Positions 41,994 through 49,646 of a stretch of 64,000 bases of DNA are shown here, piece by piece. A program made the translations under genes and the position numbers. Origin of the DNA: JAGPDB01 sp964516875 (GTDB lineage Bacteria > Actinomycetota > Acidimicrobiia > IMCC26256 > JAGPDB01); contig CAZFAO010000004.1 of assembly GCA_964516875.1 (NCBI GenBank), forward strand, positions 1 to 64,000, in the 5' to 3' direction. Numbering within the stretch: position 1 is the stretch's first letter; each line of letters begins with the position of its first letter. The notes under the pieces are model-generated. The model saw only the letters and a program-made list of their open reading frames with translations, was not told the origin of the DNA and searched no databases.

Positions 41994-43115
41994 TTAAACG
42001 ACAACAAGCTGTTTTGGTGCAGTGGTGAGAACTTCCGCACCGTCGTGCGTGACGTGGAGCGTGTCTTCAATGCGCACCCCTGCGAAATCTTCGATGTATA
42101 CACCGGGTTCGACCGTCAATATGTGGCCTTCAACGGCCGTTTCATCGCCCGCTGCCCGCACCCACGGCTGTTCGTGGATGTCCAAACCGACGCCATGCCC
42201 CGTGGAGTGTGTGAAGTATTTTTCCACGTCATGTTCTTTGAGAAAGTCACGACACGCTGAATCAATATCGGCAACATCAATACCGGCTTTGACGACTTCG
42301 CGACCGCGCTTTTGGGACTCGATGACGAGATCATACATTTCTTGTTGTTTCGCATCGGGTTCACCCACACTCACGGTTCGAGTCATGTCTGAGCAATATC
42401 CGTCAACGATACAACCAAAATCGATCACAATCATTTGATTCGGTTGAATTTTTGTGTCGCTCGGCATTGCGTGAGGGAGAGCACCGCGTGGTCCGCATGC
42501 TGTGATGGTATCGAATGAATTTCCTGATGCGCCTAAGTCCACCATTGCGCGATCAAGAGCAGTTGCAAATTCTTTTTCTGTCGGTAGGTCTTTCAACATG
42601 GGAAGAGTCAACGCAAGTGCATCATCGGCAACACGACATGCTGCGCGGATACGATCGACTTCACCTGCTTCTTTAATGATGCGCACTTGTTCAACAACAC
42701 CCGTTGTGGGAACAAAGTGAGAATCACTAAAGTGTTCGATGTATTTATTTGCGCTTGCCCACGCAAGAGTGCTTGCTTCAAGCCCGACACGCATTCCCGA
42801 CGATATTCCTTTTTCAAGAAATGCCATGGGGCCTTCGCCCTGGGTTGTGACACATATGTCCGCATCGACACCGGCCGCATCGAGTTGTTCGCGGCTCTGT
42901 GTTCGATAGCGTCCATCGGTAATGAACATCATTGAATCTTTTGTCAGCAACACAAGACCGTTACTCCCGGTGTAGCCCGTGATGTAACGAACATTTGTGA
43001 GATGCGAAACAACAAGCGCATCGATGTCGTCGGGAAAGACTGCACGGACTTTATCCGCACGCTTCGAATAATCCATGGGAGTGAGTGCTGCGAGGAGTTC
43101 AGAGCTTTGTGTCAT
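41994..43115 (-). CDS. pepP: M24-family Xaa-Pro aminopeptidase
   Basis: A 373-residue metallopeptidase cleaving N-terminal residues before proline. Residues 1-135 are the creatinase-like N-domain; the rest is the pita-bread fold. The five metal ligands are visible: two Asp in VIDFGCIVDGYCSDMTRTV, His in HSTGHGVGLDIHEQP, and two Glu in TVEPGVYIEDFAGVRIEDTLHVT. PepP versus PepQ specificity is inferred from the usual aroQ-pepP-efp neighbourhood. Confidence 0.92.
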   Translation of the reverse strand: MTQSSELLAALTPMDYSKRADKVRAVFPDDIDALVVSHLTNVRYITGYTGSNGLVLLTKDSMMFITDGRYRTQSREQLDAAGVDADICVTTQGEGPMAFLEKGISSGMRVGLEASTLAWASANKYIEHFSDSHFVPTTGVVEQVRIIKEAGEVDRIRAACRVADDALALTLPMLKDLPTEKEFATALDRAMVDLGASGNSFDTITACGPRGALPHAMPSDTKIQPNQMIVIDFGCIVDGYCSDMTRTVSVGEPDAKQQEMYDLVIESQKRGREVVKAGIDVADIDSACRDFLKEHDVEKYFTHSTGHGVGLDIHEQPWVRAAGDETAVEGHILTVEPGVYIEDFAGVRIEDTLHVTHDGAEVLTTAPKQLVVV

Positions 43116-43152
43116 AGAGGTCTTTCGTCACTTTCTCTCGTGTGCCTTAATT

Positions 43153-43581
43153 TCATTTTGCGAGAAGTGAACTGACTGCTTGTGCGGCGAGAACGTACGA
43201 ATTGATTCGAAATCCTGAGACTACTCCCGTGACGACAGCAGAGATCACTGACGTGTGGCGAAAATCTTCGCGCGTGTGGGGGTTCGAGAGATGGACTTCG
43301 ATTTTGACGCCGTCATACATTGCAAGAGCATCGCGAATAGCATACGAATAATGCGTGAATGCGCCTGCGTTAATAATGATGGCATCGGCGGTTCCCCGTG
43401 CTTGTTGAATTGCGTCAATGATTTCACTTTCCGAATTGGACTGGATATCATCAACCTCGAATGACGGCAGATTTTTCTTCACCGCATCAACACAATCGGC
43501 AAGAGTATCTGATCCATAAATATCGGGCTCACGCTCACCGAGGAGATTGAGATTGGGTCCGTTGATGACAAGTACGCGCAT
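43153..43581 (-). CDS. aroQ: 3-dehydroquinate dehydratase, type II
   Basis: A 142-residue type II dehydroquinase (step 3 of the shikimate pathway). Catalytic elements: NGPNLNLLGEREPDIYG (Arg and Tyr of the mobile loop), INAGAFTHYSYAIRDAL (His), and VHLSNPHTREDFRHTS. ATG at 43581 gives the family start MRVLVINGPN; the frame also has an ATG at 43599. Neither has a clear ribosome binding site. It follows the aroK-aroB fusion, which makes its substrate. Confidence 0.95.
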   Translation of the reverse strand: MRVLVINGPNLNLLGEREPDIYGSDTLADCVDAVKKNLPSFEVDDIQSNSESEIIDAIQQARGTADAIIINAGAFTHYSYAIRDALAMYDGVKIEVHLSNPHTREDFRHTSVISAVVTGVVSGFRINSYVLAAQAVSSLLAK

Positions 43582-43632
43582 AGTGACAGTTTTACACATC
43601 TCAGCACATATAAATTGTTCTTTTTATCCCAT

Positions 43633-43650
43633 AAGGAAGGACGGACCTCC
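43633..43650. repeat. Dispersed repeat, GGAAGGACGGACC family
   Basis: AAGGAAGGACGGACCTCC ends exactly at the base before the aroB stop codon complement (43651-43653). It is identical to the right arm of the 14145-14217 element. Confidence 0.65.
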
Positions 43651-45243
43651 CTAGCCGATGAATTTGTGGAGAGAGGCAAGAACAGCATCGCGATCGACGT
43701 CGTGGACCAGTTCGGCTCCCCCGCCCAGGTTCAGCAAGATCATGGACAGTCCACCGTCTGATTTTTTGTCTGAGTACATGAGTTCGACGAGACGTTCAGC
43801 ATCGCGACACTGTTTCGGAACTTGTTTTTCTAAACCGAGCGATTCCAACAGTTCGCATGCTGCATCTTTTTGCGATACAGGAATGCGCCCAAGATCGGAC
43901 GAGAGTTGAGCCGCAAAGTAAAGACCAATGGATACAGCGACACCATGGGCAAGAGAAAATCCAGTTTCTTTTTCAATAGCGTGCGCCAAAGTGTGTCCAA
44001 GATTAAGCGTGGCGCGTATGCCATTGCGTTCGAAGGGATCGCGCGCAACCACATGCAGTTTATGGTTCATACATGATCGAATAACGGGAACCAAAATAGA
44101 TGCATCGCGCGCAAGAATCTTGCCACTATCTTTTCTGATTGCATCAGCCACAACAGTGTTTCCCAGAAGTGCATACTTTGCTACTTCGCCAAGACCACTG
44201 AGAAAATCGCTTTCGGGTAGCGTTGCCAGAACGGACGTATCGGCGATAATCGTTTTGGGCTGATGGAACGAACCAACGAGATTTTTTCCGCTTTCGAGAT
44301 TGATGCCGCATTTGCCTCCGATGGAAGAATCCACTTGTGCAAGCAATGTTGTAGGAACATGAATGACGTCGATGCCTCGGAAATATGTTGAAGCAACAAA
44401 ACCAGAAAGATCTCCGACCACACCGCCACCGATTCCAACAACACAGGCGGAACGCTTCACGAGATTTTTTGACATGTCCACGAGAACTTTTTCGTACGTC
44501 GCCATGGTTTTGGCTTCTTCGCCTTCGGGCACGAGAAGGGAACCAACTTTCACGCCAGCACTTTCGAAGGACTGCTGAACTGCTTCGCGATACTTGCGCG
44601 GAATTGATTCTTGAGAAATTACAACAACCTCGGAATAGCCCGTCACATAGTCAGCAATTTTTTCTAGAACATCATCGCCAACAACCACTGACGACAAAAG
44701 ATCAGCACCGCTTCCGCTCACTCGATTGCATTGTCTGATGACCGCATCAGCAACAGCGTCGACATCACGACGTGATGTTGCAATAGTGATGTCGGCAGCC
44801 AATTCATAACATTCTCGACGTGCAATAAATTGTTCGTGAACTTTTTCTTCTAAGTCACCCTGCAAAAGCGGACGCGCATTATTTTTGTCCGCTTGAATAC
44901 GTTCAACAATATCTGCTTCAAACGCATTGAGGTACACAACGTTTCCGTTATTGCGCATATCAATGACGTTGCGCGTATCAAGAACGGATCCTCCCCCCAT
45001 GGAATACACGTGAGGTTCAGGCTCGATTGCAAGTGCCCGAATTGTTTCGCGTTCGCGCACGCGAAATTCGGCTTCCCCAAATTTTTCAAAGTATTCGTGA
45101 ATCGTCATCCCGATGCGCTGTTCGATTGCGTCATCAAGATCGATTGCTTCCAAATTCGATAGTTCAGCAACAATTTTTCCCACAGAAGTTTTTCCCACCC
45201 CAGAGGGACCAATGAGGAATATGTGGCGCTTTTCGTTACTCAT
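43651..45243 (-). CDS. aroKB: Shikimate kinase / 3-dehydroquinate synthase fusion
   Basis: A 530-residue fusion. Residues 1-170 are shikimate kinase: P-loop IGPSGVGKTS (12-19), shikimate-binding AIDLDDAIEQRIGMTIHEYF, and YSMGGGSVL. Residues about 182-530 are 3-dehydroquinate synthase, with VVGIGGGVVGDLSGFVASTYFRGI, VPTTLLAQVDSSIGGKCGIN, and LGHTLAHAIE. Both active sites look complete. The fused enzymes catalyse steps 2 and 5. It follows aroC by two bases. Confidence 0.95.
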   Translation of the reverse strand: MSNEKRHIFLIGPSGVGKTSVGKIVAELSNLEAIDLDDAIEQRIGMTIHEYFEKFGEAEFRVRERETIRALAIEPEPHVYSMGGGSVLDTRNVIDMRNNGNVVYLNAFEADIVERIQADKNNARPLLQGDLEEKVHEQFIARRECYELAADITIATSRRDVDAVADAVIRQCNRVSGSGADLLSSVVVGDDVLEKIADYVTGYSEVVVISQESIPRKYREAVQQSFESAGVKVGSLLVPEGEEAKTMATYEKVLVDMSKNLVKRSACVVGIGGGVVGDLSGFVASTYFRGIDVIHVPTTLLAQVDSSIGGKCGINLESGKNLVGSFHQPKTIIADTSVLATLPESDFLSGLGEVAKYALLGNTVVADAIRKDSGKILARDASILVPVIRSCMNHKLHVVARDPFERNGIRATLNLGHTLAHAIEKETGFSLAHGVAVSIGLYFAAQLSSDLGRIPVSQKDAACELLESLGLEKQVPKQCRDAERLVELMYSDKKSDGGLSMILLNLGGGAELVHDVDRDAVLASLHKFIG

Positions 45244-45245
45244 AT

Positions 45246-46397
45246 TTAATCGAGAGAGTTCTTAAAGTTTGTGGCGTTAGTGAGAAATTCTTTCATGGAA
45301 TCTCCACCAAATTTTCGGGTTGCCTCCGCGAGCAGAGTCAGCGCGACCATTGTTTCGGCAACAACACCCGCAGCAGGAACAGCCGTTACGTCGGTGCGCT
45401 CTTTAAACGAGACTGTTTCTTCTTTTGTCTCCACATCTGTTGTACGAATAACGGGACGGTTGAGCGACGCTAGGGGTTTCATCCACGCGCGACACACCAA
45501 GAGCGCGCCGTTCGTGATTCCACCCTCGACTCCCCCGGCACGCGAGGAGGGTCGAACATAATGATCGTTGTCGTACAAAATTTCGTCATGCGCTTGGCTT
45601 CCCACCTTGTACGCATTATCGACACCATCACCAATTTCGACAGCTTTAATGGCTTGGATACTCATTAACGATTGAGCCAAAAGACCGTCGATCTTTCGAT
45701 CCCAGTGAACGTGCGAACCCAAACCTTCAGGAACTCCGAAACCAAGAACTTCAACAACACCGCCGAGTGAATCTCCCTCTTTCGCCGCGGCTTTAATTGT
45801 TGCAATCATCTCGTCGGTAGATTCGGGAGAAAAACAGCGCACTTCATTATCGTCAATAGCTGCCAAATCAGAATATTGCGGTCGCGGTGCGTCAGCGGGC
45901 ACACGAGCTTCACCGATTGAGAGAACATGCGACATGATTTCTGTGCCGAGTTCACGGAGAACTAATTTTGCAATCATTCCCGCAGCAACACGTGCAGCTG
46001 TTTCGCGCGCACTGGCACGTTCTAAAACATTGCGGGCATCATCAAGATTATATTTACGCATACCAGCGAAATCAGCGTGTCCAGGACGCGGTTGCGTGAG
46101 CCGATTTTTTGTTGCACCGGGAGCTACCGACATCTCCTCTTCCCATTTAGGCCACTCTGAATTGTGAATAAGGAGAGAAATGGGTGAACCCAATGTGACG
46201 CCGTGGCGAATACCGCCCAGGATTTCAACGTGATCTTTTTCAAAACGCATACGAGGACCGCGGCCATATCCCAATCGTCGCCGTGATAATTCATCAGCGA
46301 TAGCATCTTCTGTCACCGCGAGGCCCGAAGGCACGCCTTCGAGAATAACATTGAGTGCTTTCCCGTGGGATTCGCCTGCTGTGAGAAATCTAAACAT
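45246..46397 (-). CDS. aroC: Chorismate synthase
   Basis: A 383-residue FMN-dependent lyase giving chorismate. Family signatures: FRFLTAGESHGKALNVILEG, RGHADFAGMRKYNLDDARNVLERASARETAARVA-type segments, SRAGGVEGGITNG, and RTTDVETKEE. The basic and FMN-contacting residues are in place. It overlaps the prepilin peptidase gene by 8 bases. Confidence 0.96.
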   Translation of the reverse strand: MFRFLTAGESHGKALNVILEGVPSGLAVTEDAIADELSRRRLGYGRGPRMRFEKDHVEILGGIRHGVTLGSPISLLIHNSEWPKWEEEMSVAPGATKNRLTQPRPGHADFAGMRKYNLDDARNVLERASARETAARVAAGMIAKLVLRELGTEIMSHVLSIGEARVPADAPRPQYSDLAAIDDNEVRCFSPESTDEMIATIKAAAKEGDSLGGVVEVLGFGVPEGLGSHVHWDRKIDGLLAQSLMSIQAIKAVEIGDGVDNAYKVGSQAHDEILYDNDHYVRPSSRAGGVEGGITNGALLVCRAWMKPLASLNRPVIRTTDVETKEETVSFKERTDVTAVPAAGVVAETMVALTLLAEATRKFGGDSMKEFLTNATNFKNSLD

Positions 46398-47202
46398 AAT
46401 TTTCCTGGATGAATTGAGTTACTAATGGTGCACACCAAATAGCGAGCACCGTTCCCGCAGCCAAAAACGGGCCAAAAGGAATCTTCATTTTACGCCCTCC
46501 GTGCGTTATCCCAGCAATCGCAATTCCGAGCACCGACCCAAGCATGAACGACAGCAGCATCCCGAAGTAACTGACAATATATCCGTGGTAGCCCATGGCT
46601 ATGCCTAAAAATATTGCGAGACGGACATCTCCGAATCCCATTGCGCGGCCGTTGCTGGCATACCAAACAATAAATAAGAAGGCGCAATAGACAAAACCAA
46701 CAATGGCCGCATCGCGCAAGCGGTTAAATTCACCTGTCGACACACTCGAGAGAACCAAAAAGAGAATAAGTATTGCTCCAGAGCTATACACAATTTTCTT
46801 CGGCAAAAGTTTTGTATCAATATCGATTGCGCTGAGCGCTATTAATCCTGCAAAGAAAAGGACGTAACCAATTGTGGAGAGGTGCAATCCGAGAAACAGC
46901 GTGGTGAGCACGAAAATTACACTTGTGAAAAATTCAATCAACGGGTACCGAATCGAAATATGATGAGAACAGTTGCGACACCGCGCACGCAACAGAACAT
47001 ACGACAGCAGAGGAATGTTATCGATAGGCGTGATTTTCTTTTTGCAGTACGGACAGTGCGAGTCTGGTTTCGACAGAGGAATGTTATTGGGCACGCGATA
47101 GATCACAACGTTCAGGAATGAACCAATGATCAGCCCAAAGACTCCGGAAAAAAATAACCAGATTGTCATCCACTGCGATGTGGTGAGCACGTCAAACGTC
47201 AC
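46390..47202 (-). CDS. pilD: Prepilin leader peptidase / N-methyltransferase
   Basis: A 270-residue polytopic aspartic protease (family A24) that cleaves and N-methylates type IV prepilins. The N-terminal cytoplasmic domain has GSFLNVVIYRVP and paired Cys (CPYCKKK, CRNCSHH), the methyltransferase zinc site. The catalytic Asp residues are in SAIDIDTKLLP and GFGDVRLAIFLG. About eight membrane segments. It sits oddly between aroE and aroC; its likely substrates are the prepilin-like proteins at 58316-62230. Confidence 0.93.
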   Translation of the reverse strand: MTFDVLTTSQWMTIWLFFSGVFGLIIGSFLNVVIYRVPNNIPLSKPDSHCPYCKKKITPIDNIPLLSYVLLRARCRNCSHHISIRYPLIEFFTSVIFVLTTLFLGLHLSTIGYVLFFAGLIALSAIDIDTKLLPKKIVYSSGAILILFLVLSSVSTGEFNRLRDAAIVGFVYCAFLFIVWYASNGRAMGFGDVRLAIFLGIAMGYHGYIVSYFGMLLSFMLGSVLGIAIAGITHGGRKMKIPFGPFLAAGTVLAIWCAPLVTQFIQENYV

Positions 47203-48065
47203 AACAGCTCCTTTGTAAGTTGGTTCGTTATTGCTTGTGTCATGACATCAATGGGCGCAACTTCTCCGGTCATAAGTTTAAAAGCTAATGCACCTTGATG
47301 AATCAGCATTCCCAACCCATTGATTGTTGTACATCCGCGCAACCGAGCTTGTCGCAACAGTTCCGTTTCTAGTGGATGATAAATCGTGTCGACAACTATC
47401 TGGTCGCTCGAAAATTGAGTTACGTCAATCGGTACCGAGTCGTCCGCTTTGCCTTCGATTGTCATTCCTACGGGTGTTGTATTAATAAGAATGGAACATT
47501 CGCTTGCGTAGCTATCGCGATCAGAATAGTCAACAACATCGATCGAGCCACGCGCATCACCTTCATGCGTAGAAGCCAGTACGGCGTCGATCAGTTCAAT
47601 CGATTGATCGATCTTGCGTGACGTAACGAAAATATCAGCTTCGCGATAGATGAGCGCATCACAAATTGCACGCGCTGCACCACCGGCTCCAATGACAAGC
47701 ACTCGCTGGCCGCTCAGTGAAATATTTTCGGATTCGAGCGACGCAACAAATCCTTCCCCATCGGTGGAATAACCGTGGAGTTCGCCGTCTGAATCGATAA
47801 TGAGTGTATTGACTGTTTTCATTCGGGACGCGGCGCCGTGAGGTATAGAAATTTCGTATGCAATATCTTTGTGGGGCATTGTTACGTTAAGGCCTTTGTA
47901 CCCCGTCTGAAACAATTCGTTGACCCGCTCGGTGACGTCGCCTGGTTCAATATCTATAGCGTTGTATTCCCAATCCAATCCCAGGTGTTGGTATGCAGCG
48001 TTATGCATCACGGGACTTAACGAATGGGAAACGGGATGGCCGATCACGCCAGCAAAAGTTGTCAC
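47199..48065 (-). CDS. aroE: Shikimate dehydrogenase
   Basis: A 288-residue NADP-dependent enzyme. Substrate residues are in GHPVSHSLSPVMHNAAY and LNVTMPHKDIAYE (catalytic Lys); the dinucleotide-binding loop is VIGAGGAARAICDAL. C-terminal GLGMLIHQGALAFKLMTG completes the family pattern. It overlaps the prepilin peptidase start by four bases and the mltG stop by one, so it belongs to a tightly packed operon. Confidence 0.95.
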   Translation of the reverse strand: MTTFAGVIGHPVSHSLSPVMHNAAYQHLGLDWEYNAIDIEPGDVTERVNELFQTGYKGLNVTMPHKDIAYEISIPHGAASRMKTVNTLIIDSDGELHGYSTDGEGFVASLESENISLSGQRVLVIGAGGAARAICDALIYREADIFVTSRKIDQSIELIDAVLASTHEGDARGSIDVVDYSDRDSYASECSILINTTPVGMTIEGKADDSVPIDVTQFSSDQIVVDTIYHPLETELLRQARLRGCTTINGLGMLIHQGALAFKLMTGEVAPIDVMTQAITNQLTKELL

Positions 48066-49120
48066 TATAGAGCTCCGTTTGCCTTGGCGGTCTCGATATT
48101 TTGGAGATGCTCCGTGTACGTATTCGCAAACGCATGCTTTCCTGTTTCTGCGTCGATGAGGACGTAATACAGATATGTTGAGTCAGCGGGATTGAGCGCG
48201 GCACGTAGTGAATCCATCGAGATCATCGATATTGGTGTGGGCACAAGTCCTTTGTGAAGGTAGGTGTTAAACGGTGTGTCGGTTTGGAGATCGGCGTTGG
48301 TGAGCGAGCCACTTGCTCGACCTAAACCGTAGAGAACCGTTGCATCGATTTGGAGTGGCATATCCGAGCTCAATCGATTGTAAATGACCGACGCGATCAA
48401 CGGTCGGTCGTCGGCGTATCGTGCTTCTTTTTCTATCAAACTTGCAATGGTGATGATTTGGTACGGAGTGAAGCCTCTGAAGTTTCCTTCGAGCCCATTG
48501 TTTTGTGCACGCGCATCGAATTCTTCCATGGAGCGACGAATAATGTCCGCTTCAGATTCGCTGTCCGTGATGGAATATGTTTCCGGGAGCATCAAACCTT
48601 CGGGAGAAGTTTCAGGTGTGGGTTGATATCGTGACGAAAATTCGTGGGCGTCGAGCACTGCCTGAAATCCATCAGATGTCATGGTAGGAAGTTTGTCAAC
48701 ATTTGCCTGAACATCAACGAGTCGTTCACCCGGAATAATGGTGAATTTGTCGTAGTTAATAGTCGGGCCTTTTTCGAGAACATCAGCCGCGTCGCTGGCA
48801 TCGATATTGGTGCGCATTGTATATTGTCCCGCTTGATAGGGCCCACGTCGAGCGAATTTCGAATAAAGGGCAAATGCTGTTGACGACCGAACGACATCTT
48901 TATCTTCAAGAATGCGCCCGATGTCTGAAACACCGCTGCCCTTTGTGATTTCGATCACAACCTTTTTTCCAGGATCACCAAATGCGTGAACTTGGAACCA
49001 GAGCCAACCGCCCCCGAGGAGAAAAGGCAAAAGCAAGACAGCGAGAACAATGAAAGCCGACGTGGTGCGTTTGCGTGCTCGACGTTTTTCGTCCGGGCGC
49101 TGGATTTTGAATCGGGACAT
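48065..49120 (-). CDS. mltG: Endolytic transglycosylase MltG
   Basis: A 351-residue YceG-family lytic transglycosylase that cleaves nascent peptidoglycan at the membrane. An N-terminal cytoplasmic basic region (RRARKRTTSAF) is followed by one membrane helix (about residues 22-45). The catalytic Glu lies in IASLIEKEARYADDRPLIASVIYNRL, and QIDATVLYGLG is typical. The mltG-aroE and ruvX-mltG linkage is common in Actinobacteria. Confidence 0.94.
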   Translation of the reverse strand: MSRFKIQRPDEKRRARKRTTSAFIVLAVLLLPFLLGGGWLWFQVHAFGDPGKKVVIEITKGSGVSDIGRILEDKDVVRSSTAFALYSKFARRGPYQAGQYTMRTNIDASDAADVLEKGPTINYDKFTIIPGERLVDVQANVDKLPTMTSDGFQAVLDAHEFSSRYQPTPETSPEGLMLPETYSITDSESEADIIRRSMEEFDARAQNNGLEGNFRGFTPYQIITIASLIEKEARYADDRPLIASVIYNRLSSDMPLQIDATVLYGLGRASGSLTNADLQTDTPFNTYLHKGLVPTPISMISMDSLRAALNPADSTYLYYVLIDAETGKHAFANTYTEHLQNIETAKANGAL

Positions 49121-49132
49121 ACCCGTGCGATT

Positions 49133-49576
49133 TTAGAGCGTATCGATAAAGGTTTGAGCGATCACTGCTGCCGCGAGGGCATCACGGAGCTTTTTGCGAT
49201 CGTGGGCGTTCATTTGGGCATCGCGCATGGTGCGTTCGGCTTGTGCTGTGGTGAGGCGCTCATCGACAAAATGGACTTTTAGCTCTTCTAAGTGAGCAGC
49301 GTGTCGTATGACATTGATGCGGCGAGCGATACTTTCTGCTCGACGTCGAACGTCAGATGCCGCAACCGCTTCTTTCCCCTTCAGGTCGATTGGTAATCCA
49401 ACAATCAGTGCTACGGGCTCCCACTCGTTGATGAGATGCATCAATTGATCGAGAAATTCATGCGAGCTTGTTTCATGGGCAATGACATCAAGAGCAGTTG
49501 CAACCCGCGCCGAATCATCGACGAGCGCAATGCCCGTTCGTTTTTTTCCAACATCAAGCGCCACGTATCGCTCCAT
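49133..49576 (-). CDS. ruvX: Putative pre-16S rRNA nuclease RuvX/YqgF
   Basis: A 147-residue RNase H-fold nuclease implicated in 16S 5'-end maturation. Acidic active-site residues are in ALDVGKKRTGIALVDD, the IVGLPIDLKG segment and VHFVDERLTTAQAERTM. I use ATG at 49576 (MERYVALDVG). A longer frame to ATG 49615 would add 13 residues encoded by a dispersed repeat (49580-49620) and is less likely. No strong ribosome binding site is seen for either. Confidence 0.88.
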   Translation of the reverse strand: MERYVALDVGKKRTGIALVDDSARVATALDVIAHETSSHEFLDQLMHLINEWEPVALIVGLPIDLKGKEAVAASDVRRRAESIARRINVIRHAAHLEELKVHFVDERLTTAQAERTMRDAQMNAHDRKKLRDALAAAVIAQTFIDTL

Positions 49577-49579
49577 TCT

Positions 49580-49620
49580 GGAGGTCCGTCCTTCCTTTTC
49601 GGTCAAATCCGACATGTCCG
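49580..49620. repeat. Dispersed repeat, inverted copy, upstream of ruvX
   Basis: GGAGGTCCGTCCTTCCTTTT (49580-49599) is the inverted form of the repeat at 3970, 14201 and 43633. It continues to ACATGTCCGTTTT, which matches the inner palindrome of the 14145-14217 element. It is one half of that bipartite unit and directly abuts REP copy 3. Confidence 0.65.
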
Positions 49621-49622
49621 TT

Positions 49623-49646
49623 TTGTGCGCGGATCAGACCCGCTAA
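49623..49646 (+). repeat. REP copy 3, at the alaS stop codon
   Basis: GCGCGGATCAGACCCGCTAA and the preceding TTGT are identical to the RAYT-flanking REP at 6408-6431. Here the copy is solitary, and its TAG (minus strand, 49643-49645) is the stop codon of alaS. Confidence 0.8.
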
